NCBI GenBank assembly: GCA_902470365.1
Contig: CABRFZ010000012.1
Coordinates: 1 to 62,904, forward strand
Direction of reading: 5' to 3'
Source: an uncultured Collinsella sp.
GTDB taxonomy: Bacteria; Actinomycetota; Coriobacteriia; Coriobacteriales; Coriobacteriaceae
Length of the DNA stretch: 62,904 nucleotides
This document shows, piece after piece, positions 25,249-33,497 of the stretch. The notes beneath the pieces are model-generated. The model made no database searches and was not told where the DNA came from. It saw only the letters and a program-made list of their open reading frames with translations. A program made the translations under genes and the position numbers. How positions within the stretch are numbered: the first letter of the stretch is position 1; each line of letters begins with the position of its first letter.

Positions 25249-27576
25249 TTAAGCGGAAACTGCGGCGGAAGCAGTGTTGGTCTCGTCCTCGTCGGTCCAT
25301 GCATGCTTGGGCATGGGACGGAAGATCTGGAAGAGCATCGCAACCAGCAGCACGATGGCCACAATCGTCCAGATACCAAACTGCCCAAGGACAAGCAGGT
25401 TGTAGAACTGGTTGATGAACAGGCCGATGACCCAAGCGAAGGCGCACTCGTAGCCGATGGCAATCGCGGTCCACTTGCCGGAGTCCATCTGGTTGCGGAT
25501 AGTGCCCATGGCGGCAAAGCACGGGGCGCACAGCAGGTTGAAAGCGCCAAAGGCAACGCAAGCGCCCATAGTCGGGAACATGCCGGCAAACGCGGTCCAC
25601 AGGCTCGGGTCAGTCTCGGCGGCGTCGGCCACGGACAGCAGCGAGCCGGCGGTGGCGACGACGTTCTCCTTGGCGACGAGGCCAGAGACAGTCAGCGCGG
25701 TTGCCTGCCAGGTGCTAAAGCCGAGCGGGGCGAAGATCCAGGCGACCAGGTTGCCGAGCATGGCAAGCACGGAGTAGTCCATGAACTCCTCGGGGATGCC
25801 CTCCATCGCGGGCAGGAAGCCAAAGGCGCCGTTGTAGCTACCAAAGTTGGAGAGGAACCATACCACGACGGTAGAGGCGAAGATGACCGTGCCGGCCTTC
25901 TTGATAAAGGCCCAGCAGCGCTCCCACACGTGCAGCGCCCAAGAGCGGATCGCCGGGAAGTGGTAGGCAGGAAGCTCCATAACAAACGGCGTCGGGCGAC
26001 CGGCGAAGAGCTTGGTCTTCTTGAGCATGAGGCCCGAGGCGATGACGGCAAAGACGCCCAAGAAGTAGAAGAGCGGGCTGATCCACGCGGCGGTGGTGGA
26101 AGAATCGCCGATGATGGAGCCCATGAGCAGGGCGATGATCGGCAGCTTAGCGCCACAGGGAATGAACGTGGTGGTCATGACCGTCATGCGGCGGTCCTTC
26201 TCGTTCTCGATGGTCTTGGTGGCCATGACGCCGGGGACGCCGCAGCCCGAGGACACGAGCATGGGGATAAAGGACTTACCGGACAGGCCAAAGCGGCGGA
26301 ACACGCGGTCCATGATGAAGGCGACGCGGGCCATATAGCCGCAGTCCTCCAGGAAGGACAGCATGACGAACAGCAGGAACATCTGCGGGACGAAGCCGAA
26401 GATGGCGCCCAGGCCGCCGACGATACCGTCACAGACGAGCGAATCGACCAGGCCGCCGTCCTCGGTGCCACCCGCCACAAGGGCGTCGTGCACCACGGTG
26501 GTAATACCCGGAACATAGGGGCCGTACTGCGCCGGGTCGACCGAGTCGGCATTGTCGCCCGCAGCCTCGACGGCCGCGTCGTAGGCGTCGCGGCCCTGAC
26601 CGAGCACGTACCAACCGTCGGTACCGAAGAGCTGGTCGTTGGTGAAGTCGGTCACCGTGCCGCCCAAGGTAGAAACGGCGATGTAGTACACGCAGAACAT
26701 GATGACCACAAAGATCGGCAGGCCCAGGATACGGTTGGTAACCACGCGGTCGATCTTCTCGGAGGTGCTCATCTTTGCCGGAGCCTTGGTCATGCACTCG
26801 TCGATGATGTGCGCGATGACGCCATAGCGCTCACCGGTGATGATGGACTCGGCATCGTCGTCGCAGTCCTGCTCGCACTGGGCGACCAGCTCCTCCACGC
26901 GAGCGGCCTTCTCCTTGGTGAGGTTGATGAGCTTGCAGGCGTCTGCATCACGCTCGAACAGCTTAACGGCGTAGTAGCGACGCTTGTTAGCAGGAACGCT
27001 CGCAGGCAGGTTATTCTCGATGTGGTCCAGAACGTCCTCGATGGAGGAATCGAACTTGTGCTCCGGCACCTGGCCCTTAGAAGCAGCGGACTTCTTGACC
27101 TGCTCGAACAGCTCCTTGATGCCCTTGTTCTTAAGAGCGGAGATCATCATGACCGGGCAGCCGAGCTTCTTGGAGAGCTTGTCCGTGTCGATCTTATCGC
27201 CGTTCTTCTCGACCAGGTCGGCCATGTTGAGGGCAACGACCACGGGCAGGCCGGTCTCGATAACCTGAAGCGCCAGGTACAGGTTACGCTCGAGGTTGGT
27301 AGCGTCGACCACCTGGACGACGACATCGGGCTCGCCGCTCATGAGGTAATCGCGCGAGCATTGCTCCTCGGGGCTGTAGGGGGAAAGCGAGTAGATGCCA
27401 GGGAGGTCCGTGATGGTAACGTTCTTGTCGCTTAGGAGCTTGGCTTCCTTTTTCTCAACCGTGACGCCGGGCCAGTTGCCAACGTAGCCGTTGGCGCCGG
27501 TGATCAGGTTGAAAAGCGTGGTCTTGCCGCAGTTGGGGTTACCCGCCAGCGCGACATGGATCTGAGAATCCGCCAT
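25249..27576 (-). CDS. feoB: Ferrous iron transporter B
   Basis: 775 residues, a full-length FeoB. The N-terminal G domain has GNPNCGKTT (G1, residues 12-20), GNWPGVTVE (switch region), TDLPGIYSLS (G3) and ALNMADLVEK (G4). The helical GDI domain follows, and then a two-times-repeated membrane core with Gate motifs including SSGCGVPGVMATKTI and the Cys-containing LLCAPCFAA segment. It imports Fe2+ powered or gated by GTP. feoA genes lie upstream in the same orientation, and an AAGTTAG palindrome lies in the 120-base gap before it, so it may have an extra promoter. Confidence 0.96.
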   Translation of the reverse strand: MADSQIHVALAGNPNCGKTTLFNLITGANGYVGNWPGVTVEKKEAKLLSDKNVTITDLPGIYSLSPYSPEEQCSRDYLMSGEPDVVVQVVDATNLERNLYLALQVIETGLPVVVALNMADLVEKNGDKIDTDKLSKKLGCPVMMISALKNKGIKELFEQVKKSAASKGQVPEHKFDSSIEDVLDHIENNLPASVPANKRRYYAVKLFERDADACKLINLTKEKAARVEELVAQCEQDCDDDAESIITGERYGVIAHIIDECMTKAPAKMSTSEKIDRVVTNRILGLPIFVVIMFCVYYIAVSTLGGTVTDFTNDQLFGTDGWYVLGQGRDAYDAAVEAAGDNADSVDPAQYGPYVPGITTVVHDALVAGGTEDGGLVDSLVCDGIVGGLGAIFGFVPQMFLLFVMLSFLEDCGYMARVAFIMDRVFRRFGLSGKSFIPMLVSSGCGVPGVMATKTIENEKDRRMTVMTTTFIPCGAKLPIIALLMGSIIGDSSTTAAWISPLFYFLGVFAVIASGLMLKKTKLFAGRPTPFVMELPAYHFPAIRSWALHVWERCWAFIKKAGTVIFASTVVVWFLSNFGSYNGAFGFLPAMEGIPEEFMDYSVLAMLGNLVAWIFAPLGFSTWQATALTVSGLVAKENVVATAGSLLSVADAAETDPSLWTAFAGMFPTMGACVAFGAFNLLCAPCFAAMGTIRNQMDSGKWTAIAIGYECAFAWVIGLFINQFYNLLVLGQFGIWTIVAIVLLVAMLFQIFRPMPKHAWTDEDETNTASAAVSA

Positions 27577-27651
27577 TCAATCCTTCTTCCTTGTGTGCCT
27601 GTGCTGCTTTCTCCGCGCAGGCTGGATAATGTGCTTCAAAGTTGCTGCATT

Positions 27652-27671
27652 AAGTTAGAAAAACCTAACTT
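27652..27671 (-). promoter_or_regulatory. Palindrome before feoB, candidate DtxR-family iron operator
   Basis: AAGTTAG (27652-27658) and CTAACTT (27665-27671) are perfect inverted arms with a six-base AAAAAC spacer. On the minus strand it reads TTAGGTTTTTCTAA, which resembles DtxR/IdeR boxes. Regulator binding is inferred. Confidence 0.5.
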
Positions 27672-27699
27672 TATCTGCAGAAATATACGTCGTGAGCCC

Positions 27700-27921
27700 T
27701 TACTGGACCTCGACGACGGCGGCCTCCTCCTTGCGGATGGAAAGCTCGTAGCCGCGCACGTTGATCTCGACCGGATCACCGAGCGGTGCAACCTTCACGA
27801 CCTTGAACGAAGTGCCCTTGATGAGCCCTAGGTCCATAAGGTGGCGGCGAAGCGCACCCTCACCGTGAAGCTTGACGATGGTGGAGCTCTCACCCACCTT
27901 AACGTCACCCAACGTCTTCAT
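27700..27921 (-). CDS. feoA: FeoA family protein (iron transport, SH3-like)
   Basis: 73 residues, the usual FeoA size. LGDVKVGESSTIVKL, the LRRHLMDLGLIKGT helix and PLGDPVEINVRGYELSIRKEEA form the small SH3-like beta-barrel fold that binds FeoB's cytoplasmic part. RBS GGGG lies before the ATG. It is the second of two tandem feoA genes, 39 bases after the first and 123 before feoB. Confidence 0.93.
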   Translation of the reverse strand: MKTLGDVKVGESSTIVKLHGEGALRRHLMDLGLIKGTSFKVVKVAPLGDPVEINVRGYELSIRKEEAAVVEVQ

Positions 27922-27960
27922 CCTCTTGTCCCCCTTTCGGTTTTTATCAAATGCTGCGAA

Positions 27961-28203
27961 CTAACCGACGGTCATGATGTGCATGGCGACCTTGGAATCG
28001 ATGCCAAAGCGTGCGCCCAGCACAGTGACGATGATATTGGCGCCACTCGAGCTCACCACGTGGATTTCGCTGCCCTCGACAAAGCCGAGGTCCTTGAGGT
28101 GGTGCTTCATATCCTCATTGCCCTTTACACGAGACACGCGCACGGTTTCGCCCGCTTTTACCATCGAAAGCGGCATTGCCGGCATCTGCGGTCCGCAAGA
28201 CAT
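27961..28203 (-). CDS. feoA: Second FeoA family protein
   Basis: 80 residues, a diverged FeoA. The N-terminal MSCGPQMPAMPLSMVKAG extension has a Cys not found in the other copy. VRVSRVKGNEDMKHHLKDLGFVEGSEIHVV is the core helix and strand pattern of the family. Tandem feoA genes of different sequence occur in several anaerobes. It is the first gene of the feo operon, behind palindromic operator-like sites, and probably works as a heteromeric partner at FeoB. Confidence 0.9.
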   Translation of the reverse strand: MSCGPQMPAMPLSMVKAGETVRVSRVKGNEDMKHHLKDLGFVEGSEIHVVSSSGANIIVTVLGARFGIDSKVAMHIMTVG

Positions 28204-28244
28204 GAGTGGCTCCTAACGTCAGTTCGTCCTCAACATCGACGCGG

Positions 28245-28299
28245 TAAAAGTTAACCACGCCTATGTTCGCTTTAGTAAACTAACACGTGGTTAACTTTT
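28245..28299 (-). promoter_or_regulatory. feo operon promoter with nested palindromes
   Basis: AAAAGTTAACCACG (28246-28259) faces CGTGGTTAACTTTT (28286-28299) perfectly across 26 bases, and TTAGTAAACTAA (28272-28283) is a second palindrome inside. AT-rich TTAGT/ACTAA half-sites suit a DtxR/IdeR-type iron repressor. The long outer repeat might also form an RNA hairpin in the leader. Confidence 0.5.
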
Positions 28300-28347
28300 T
28301 GGAAAGGGTCCGCATTCAGATTTCGAAAAAGTTTCCTATACGAAACA

Positions 28348-28382
28348 AAGGCGCCGCAAAGACTGTCTCTTTGCGGCGCCTT
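28348..28382 (-). terminator. Terminator of the HPr gene
   Basis: AAGGCGCCGCAAAGA pairs with TCTTTGCGGCGCCTT perfectly around CTGTC; the minus strand continues TTGTTTCG. Confidence 0.9.
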
Positions 28383-28435
28383 GCCATACCAATTGATGCA
28401 ACAGAGGGGACTGCCCCTTTGTCACATTGTTGAGG

Positions 28436-28684
28436 TTAGAGCGAGAGGTTTCTGATCGACGTAACGCAGGAGGCCTCATCTACGCCCGAAACGCGAAAGA
28501 TGATGTCCTCGCCGCACTCGCCGTAGAGAGCCATGAGTCCCATGACATCGCGGCCATCCGTGTGGCGATCGCCGATGCTGACTGACACGTCGCTACGATG
28601 CTTGGCAATGATGTCATAGAGCAGCGCAACCGGGCGGGCATGTAATCCCAACGGATCTTTAATCGTCTTTGTAAACTCGACCAT
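28436..28684 (-). CDS. HPr-family phosphocarrier protein with Asp at position 46
   Basis: 82 residues. With the ATG at 28684 (strong GGGAGGGG site), the PTS phosphorylation site falls exactly at His15 in GLHARP. The second regulatory position, Ser46 in firmicute HPr (K-S-I-M-G-V-M-S-L), is Asp46 here (R-D-V-M-G-L-M-A-L). In Bacillus, S46D mimics the HPr-kinase-phosphorylated form, so this protein may be locked in a state poor at PTS transfer but able to bind partners, or simply be free of HPr-kinase control. No EI or EII genes are near, and it stands alone between two terminators. It could be the main HPr or a paralogue. Confidence 0.88.
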   Translation of the reverse strand: MVEFTKTIKDPLGLHARPVALLYDIIAKHRSDVSVSIGDRHTDGRDVMGLMALYGECGEDIIFRVSGVDEASCVTSIRNLSL

Positions 28685-28783
28685 GTCCCCTCCCACGACA
28701 TCGTACATTCGGCCGGCAAACCCAGCCACGTGGTAGTTATTGTAGCGTTAGATGCTTGTTGAAGCCCGCCAGAAGGCTCAACC

Positions 28784-28891
28784 GGAAAGTGCGACCCGTT
28801 ATTTGGCTGGATTCTGGGACGCAGTTTCCGCTGAGTGACCCTGGCGGAAAGTACATCCCATTCTGGACGCAAATTCCGGGACGCAGTTTCC
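28784..28891. repeat. Two 46-bp palindromic units in direct tandem
   Basis: Units 28784-28829 and 28846-28891 both begin GGAAAGT and end GGGACGCAGTTTCC, with a variable middle. Each is an imperfect palindrome because the 14-base ends are complementary with a few mismatches. They lie between the HPr gene's promoter and the aspS terminator. The pattern resembles a REP-type intergenic element. Confidence 0.6.
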
Positions 28892-28937
28892 TCGACGTCC
28901 GGTCACCCCATGCCCTCACAACCTCGGCGCATAAAAA

Positions 28938-28967
28938 ACGAGGGAAGGCACGCGTCCTTCCCTCGTT
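28938..28967 (-). terminator. aspS terminator
   Basis: AACGAGGGAAGG pairs perfectly with CCTTCCCTCGTT; the minus strand continues TTTTATGCG. Confidence 0.92.
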
Positions 28968-28990
28968 GCGGGCAATATATAGCCGCTCGC

Positions 28991-30778
28991 CTACATCAGG
29001 CGCAGGCTGACGTCCTTGAGCTGGGCGCCACTAACGGTACTCGGGGCACCCGACATGAGGTCGGAGCCGCTGGCCGTCTTGGGGAACGCCATGACGTCGC
29101 GGATGGAGTCGGAGCCGGTAAGCAGCATGCACACGCGGTCCAGGCCCAAAGCGAAACCGCCCATCGGGGGCGCACCAAACTTGAGGGCCTCCATGAGGAA
29201 GCCAAACTGCGACTCGGCGCGCTCCTCGGTAAAGCCCAGGAGCTTGAGCATGGACATCTGCATCTCGGCGTTGTGGATACGCATACCACCACCGCCGGCC
29301 TCAAAGCCGTCCATGACAAAGTCGTAGGTGCACGAACCGGCCGCCAGAGGATCGGCCTCGATCTTGGCGATGTCGGTCTCGGTCGGCAGGGTAAAGGGCT
29401 GATGCTCGGCAGCATAGGCCTTGCGGTCCTCGTCCCAATGGAACAGCGGGAAATTGACGACCCACAGGAAGTCGTGGCCCTCGCGCTTGATCTCGAGTGC
29501 GTTGGCCATATGCGAACGCATGCCGCCCAGGATCTCGTCGGAGAGCAGGCGCGGGCCGGCGGCGAACATCACAAGGTCGCCGGGCTCGACGTCCATGCGC
29601 TCGCGCAGAGCCGCCATCTCCTCGTCCGAGAAGAACTTGACGATGGGGCTGTTGATGGAGCCGTCCTCGCGGAAGGCGATCCAGGCCAGGCCCTTGGCGC
29701 CAAACGTGGAGGCCACGCCGGCGAGCTTATCGATCTTGGCACGTGCCCAGGCACCGGCGCCCTTGGCGTTGATGGCCTTGACGACAGAGCCCTCCTCATT
29801 TGCGGCGGTCGCAAAGACCTTGAACTTGGAGTTGGCAAAGATGTCGGTCAGGTCGACCAGGTGCATGCCATAGCGGGTATCGGGCTTGTCGGAGCCATAG
29901 GTGTCCATGGCCTCCCAGTAGTTCATGCGACGCAGCGGCGTGGGCATCTCGACGCCCATGCGGCCGAAGGCATCGGCCAGGACCTCTTCGAGCGCGCTCA
30001 TAACGTCGTTCTGGTCCACGAAGGACATCTCGATATCGACCTGGGTGAACTCGGGCTGACGGTCGGCACGCAGGTCCTCGTCGCGGAAGCACTTGGCAAC
30101 CTGGTAGTAGCGCTCGACGCCACCGACCATGAGCAGCTGCTTCAGGAGCTGCGGGGACTGCGGCAGGGCGTAGAAGTTACCCGGCTGAATACGGCTGGGA
30201 ACGATGAAGTCGCGGGCGCCCTCGGGCGTGGACTTAAACAGGGAGGGCGTCTCGACCTCCATGAACTCACGGTTGTGCAGCGCCTCGCGAATGGCAAAGG
30301 TAAAGTCGGAGCGCAGCTTGAGGTTGGCCATCATCTCGGGACGACGGAGGTCCAGATAGCGATAGCGCAGACGGGTGTCCTCGCTGGTCTCGATGCCGTC
30401 CTCGATCTGGAACGGCGGGGTGACGGATGTGTTGAGCACCTCGGCGTGGTCGGTCAGGACCTCGATCTCGCCGGTCGCGAGCTTGGTGTTGGTGGTCTCC
30501 TCGCCACGGGAGCGCACGACGCCGTGGATCTTGATGGGCCACTCGGGACGCATGGTCTCGGCGATCTTAAAGGCGTCGCCGTCGGAGTGCTCGGGGTCGA
30601 AGGTGAGCTGCGTGATGCCCTCGCGGTCGCGAAGATCGCAGAAGATAAGGCCGCCGTGGTCGCGGCGACGGCTCACCCAACCGGTGAGGGTGACCTCTTC
30701 GCCCACGTTCTCGCGGCGAAGCTCGCCGCAGGTACGGGTGTGCATGGAATGCTCGTCGATGGGACGGGTCTGGCTCAT
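28991..30778 (-). CDS. aspS: Aspartyl-tRNA synthetase
   Basis: 595 residues, bacterial-type AspRS. An N-terminal OB-fold anticodon domain (GWVSRRRDHGGLIFCDLRDREG) is followed by the class II core with the FMEVETPSLFKSTPEGARDF motif 1 region, RYYQVAKCFRDEDLRADRQ (motif 2) and the C-terminal FALGLDRVCMLLTGSDSIRDVMAFPK (motif 3). The GAD insertion domain sits between motifs 2 and 3, as expected for bacteria. It charges tRNA-Asp and possibly tRNA-Asn if GatCAB exists. AAAGGAGG precedes the ATG. It is a single-gene unit with a terminator; the divergent serB starts 256 bases away. Confidence 0.97.
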   Translation of the reverse strand: MSQTRPIDEHSMHTRTCGELRRENVGEEVTLTGWVSRRRDHGGLIFCDLRDREGITQLTFDPEHSDGDAFKIAETMRPEWPIKIHGVVRSRGEETTNTKLATGEIEVLTDHAEVLNTSVTPPFQIEDGIETSEDTRLRYRYLDLRRPEMMANLKLRSDFTFAIREALHNREFMEVETPSLFKSTPEGARDFIVPSRIQPGNFYALPQSPQLLKQLLMVGGVERYYQVAKCFRDEDLRADRQPEFTQVDIEMSFVDQNDVMSALEEVLADAFGRMGVEMPTPLRRMNYWEAMDTYGSDKPDTRYGMHLVDLTDIFANSKFKVFATAANEEGSVVKAINAKGAGAWARAKIDKLAGVASTFGAKGLAWIAFREDGSINSPIVKFFSDEEMAALRERMDVEPGDLVMFAAGPRLLSDEILGGMRSHMANALEIKREGHDFLWVVNFPLFHWDEDRKAYAAEHQPFTLPTETDIAKIEADPLAAGSCTYDFVMDGFEAGGGGMRIHNAEMQMSMLKLLGFTEERAESQFGFLMEALKFGAPPMGGFALGLDRVCMLLTGSDSIRDVMAFPKTASGSDLMSGAPSTVSGAQLKDVSLRLM

Positions 30779-31034
30779 ACCAGTGATCCTCCTTTATGGA
30801 TCTGTGCCGCCCCGTGTCGTTCCGGGCGGCGTCGTACAGATTTGCCCAGCCTGCGTAAACCGCGCAGCCAGACACGGCGTTCTATCTTATCGCACCTGTG
30901 TCGATGTGCCGCGGAAAAGTAGCTCCTGCCCAAAGACTTGACGGAGACGAAACAATTGACGCACCGCGGCACCCGCTCGCGCTCGTCACGTGCGACAATA
31001 TGCCCCAATAAAACAGCACTCGGAAAGGCCCGCC

Positions 31035-31670
31035 ATGACTGCACGCCTCATCGTTATGGATATCGACTCCACGCTCATCAACCAGGAGGTCATCGACCTG
31101 TTGGGCGAGGAGGCCGGCGTAGGCGAGCAAGTGGCGAAGATCACCGAGCGCGCCATGCGCGGCGAGCTCGACTTTAAGCAGGCGCTCGAGGAACGCGTGG
31201 GGCTGCTTGCCGGCTTGGACGAGAGCGTGTTCGAGCGCACCTTTGAGCGCGTGACGTTTACCCCCGGCGCGCTGGAGCTTGTGCGCTCGGCGCACAGCAA
31301 GGGCTGGAAGGTCGGCGTGGTAAGCGGCGGCTTTCACGAGGTCGCCGATAAGATCGTGGCCGCCGCGGGCATCGACTTTTGCCTCGCTAACCGCCTGGAA
31401 GTCGTGGACGGCAAGCTCACCGGCAAGCTGGCGGCAGACATCGTGACCAAGGAATCCAAGCTCATCCGGCTGCTGGATTGGGCGGTTGAGTGCGGCGTCG
31501 ATATGGCACACACCGTGGCAATCGGCGACGGCGCCAACGATATCCCCATGATTCAGGCCGCGGGCACTGGCATCGCGTTTTGCGCCAAGCCCAAAACGCG
31601 CGAAGCCGCCCCGTTTGCCATCGACGAGCGCAACCTGATGCTCGCCATGGACATCATCCTGCGTGACTAG
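31035..31670 (+). CDS. serB: Phosphoserine phosphatase (HAD family)
   Basis: 211 residues. The HAD motifs are in order: MDIDSTLIN (Asp9 and Asp11), VVSGGFHEV (Ser and Thr type motif II), then K in TKESKL, and AIGDGANDIPMI (motif IV). The cap region LDFKQALEERVGLLAGL is the SerB type. It hydrolyses O-phosphoserine in the last step of serine synthesis. The ATG at 31035 follows GGAAAGG. It is short relative to proteobacterial SerB because it lacks the N-terminal ACT domain. It is divergent from aspS and lies just before the lar genes, but no functional tie is seen. Confidence 0.9.
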   Translation: MTARLIVMDIDSTLINQEVIDLLGEEAGVGEQVAKITERAMRGELDFKQALEERVGLLAGLDESVFERTFERVTFTPGALELVRSAHSKGWKVGVVSGGFHEVADKIVAAAGIDFCLANRLEVVDGKLTGKLAADIVTKESKLIRLLDWAVECGVDMAHTVAIGDGANDIPMIQAAGTGIAFCAKPKTREAAPFAIDERNLMLAMDIILRD

Positions 31671-31706
31671 CCGATCCGTCTAACAATTGAATCAGTCCGT
31701 CCTATA

Positions 31707-31740
31707 GTTTCCGAACAATTTTGTCTTAGTGTTCGGAAAC
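31707..31740 (+). promoter_or_regulatory. 34-bp palindrome upstream of larB, candidate operator
   Basis: GTTTCCGAACA (31707-31717) and TGTTCGGAAAC (31730-31740) are perfect 11-base arms with a 12-base spacer, 44 bases before the larB ATG. A -35-like TTGTCT lies inside it. The TetR-family protein encoded in the same operon is the likely ligand-responsive binder. Confidence 0.6.
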
Positions 31741-31784
31741 ATACCCTTTGAGTGCTAGACTTTGCGCCGTCGAAGGGAACATAT

Positions 31785-32567
31785 ATGGATAAGCGAGACC
31801 TAGAGCAGCTGCTGAGCGATGTTGCTGGCGGATCAGTCACCCCTGCCGATGCCCTTACGCGCATCCAGACGGCTCCGACCGCCGATTTGGGCTTTGCGCA
31901 GCTCGATCTTTCGCGCGGAGTGCGCCAGGGAGCCGGCGAGGTTGTCTACGGCGCCGGTAAAACCGCCGAGCAAATTGCCGCCATTATCAAAGCATTACTT
32001 GATGCAGGCCAGGAGCGCATCCTGGTCACGCGCTTGGATGCCGAAAAAGCCGCGCACACCGCTGCGCTTCTCGGCAACGACATCGACCTGGGATATGTCC
32101 CGGATGCCCAGCTCGCCCTGGTGGGTGGCAAGCCCTCCCCCACCGGCAACGGACGCATCGTTGTCGCCTGCGCCGGCACGAGCGACCTGCCCGTCGCCGA
32201 AGAAGCCGCGTTGACGGCCGAGTTCTATGGCAACGAGGTCGACCGCCTCTACGACGTAGGCGTCGCCGGCCTGCACCGCCTGCTCGCGCACGCCGAGGAA
32301 CTTGCCCAGGCACAGGTGGTCATCGCCATCGCCGGCATGGAGGGCGCGTTGGCGAGCGTTATCGGCGGTCTGGTGAGCTGTCCGGTCATCGCCGTTCCCA
32401 CCAGCGTGGGCTATGGCGCGAGTTTTGGTGGCGTAGCCGCGCTGCTCGCCATGCTCAACTCCTGCGCCAGCGGCGTTTCGGTCGTCAACATCGACAACGG
32501 CTTCGGTGCCGCCTACCAAGCAAGTCTTATCAATCATCTGAACGCCGGCACGCCCTGCGCCCGTTAA
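31785..32567 (+). CDS. larB: Nickel-pincer cofactor biosynthesis protein LarB
   Basis: 260 residues. The C-terminal half is a PurE-like carboxylase domain (RIVVACAGTSDLPVAEEAA, YDVGVAGLHRLL, IAGMEGALASVIGGLVSCPVIAVPTSVGYG). LarB carboxylates and hydrolyses nicotinate adenine dinucleotide, making the pincer precursor for the Ni cofactor of lactate racemase. The ATG at 31785 follows GAAGGGA. It starts the larB-larC-tetR operon after a strong palindrome. The end of the protein, VVNIDNGFGAAY, is a family signature. Confidence 0.95.
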   Translation: MDKRDLEQLLSDVAGGSVTPADALTRIQTAPTADLGFAQLDLSRGVRQGAGEVVYGAGKTAEQIAAIIKALLDAGQERILVTRLDAEKAAHTAALLGNDIDLGYVPDAQLALVGGKPSPTGNGRIVVACAGTSDLPVAEEAALTAEFYGNEVDRLYDVGVAGLHRLLAHAEELAQAQVVIAIAGMEGALASVIGGLVSCPVIAVPTSVGYGASFGGVAALLAMLNSCASGVSVVNIDNGFGAAYQASLINHLNAGTPCAR

Positions 32568-32577
32568 GGAGCATTCC

Positions 32578-33495
32578 ATGTCCAATCATCAGCACACGCT
32601 TATCATCGACGGCACCTCGGGCATCAGCGGCGACATGACCGTCGCGGCCCTGCTCGACCTGGGCGCCAGCGAGGAGCACCTGCGCGAACAGCTCGCCACA
32701 CTGCCGGTCGACGGCTTTACGATCGCCGTCACGCGTGCAAACAAGCATGGCATCGACGCCTGCGACTTTGACGTTCAGCTTGCAGAGGAGCTCGAGAACC
32801 ACGATCACGATATGGCCTGGCTCTACGGCAACGAAGCGGCTGCCGAGCACACACATGAGCACGAGCACCACCATCATGGCCATGGCGAGCACGAACACGA
32901 GCACACACACGACCATGACCATGAGGCCCACGGCCATGGTCACGAGGGTCACCATCACGCCCACCACCATCACCACCGTTCTTTGGCGGACGTCACCGCC
33001 ATCATCGACGGTTCACAGCTAAGCGATGGCGCCAAGCGTCGTGCGCTCGCCATCTTTACCGCACTTGCCGCCGCCGAGGCCAAGGCCCACGGCAAAACGC
33101 CCGAAACCGTCATGTTCCACGAGGTGGGCGCCGTCGACTCCATCGTCGACGTCTGCTCTGTCGCCATCTGCCTCGATGACCTGGGTATTGAGGACATCGT
33201 TGTCGAGTCGCTTTCCGAGGGCCACGGCACCATCCGCTGCGCCCACGGCCTCATGCCCATTCCCGTCCCCGCCGTTGTCAACCTATGCCAGGCGGGCAAT
33301 ATCGCCCTCACGCCCGTACCGGTCGCCGGCGAGCTCGTGACGCCCACGGGCGCCGCCATCGTCGCCGCGCTGCGCACGTCCGAGCACCTGCCGGCACGCT
33401 ACCGCATCGAAGCCGTCGGCTACGGCGCCGGCAAGCGTCCCTACGAGGGTTGCTCCGGCACGCTCCGTTGCCTGCTTGTTCACGTGGATGCATAA
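32578..33495 (+). CDS. larC: Nickel insertion protein LarC, LarC1 half only, with His-rich domain
   Basis: 305 residues. The start HTLIIDGTSGISGDMTVAALLDLGA and later VMFHEVGAVDSIVDVCS, GTIRCAHGLMPIPVPAV and TPTGAAIV match the LarC1 half of the CTP-dependent nickel insertase. Residues 91-133 contain 25 His in 43 positions, a metal-storage or Ni-binding insert. Full LarC continues with LarC2, which in Lactiplantibacillus is reached by a programmed frameshift and holds the Mn-CTP site. Here the gene stops right after LRCLLVHVDA and the TetR gene begins two bases later, leaving no room for LarC2 in any frame. Either LarC2 is encoded elsewhere, or this is a shortened LarC. Confidence 0.9.
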   Translation: MSNHQHTLIIDGTSGISGDMTVAALLDLGASEEHLREQLATLPVDGFTIAVTRANKHGIDACDFDVQLAEELENHDHDMAWLYGNEAAAEHTHEHEHHHHGHGEHEHEHTHDHDHEAHGHGHEGHHHAHHHHHRSLADVTAIIDGSQLSDGAKRRALAIFTALAAAEAKAHGKTPETVMFHEVGAVDSIVDVCSVAICLDDLGIEDIVVESLSEGHGTIRCAHGLMPIPVPAVVNLCQAGNIALTPVPVAGELVTPTGAAIVAALRTSEHLPARYRIEAVGYGAGKRPYEGCSGTLRCLLVHVDA

Positions 33496-33497
33496 CC

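Noticed and set aside
30810..30833. Riboswitch in the aspS leader
   Set aside because: Only one short CCGCCC/GGGCGG hairpin is present, with no conserved riboswitch core.
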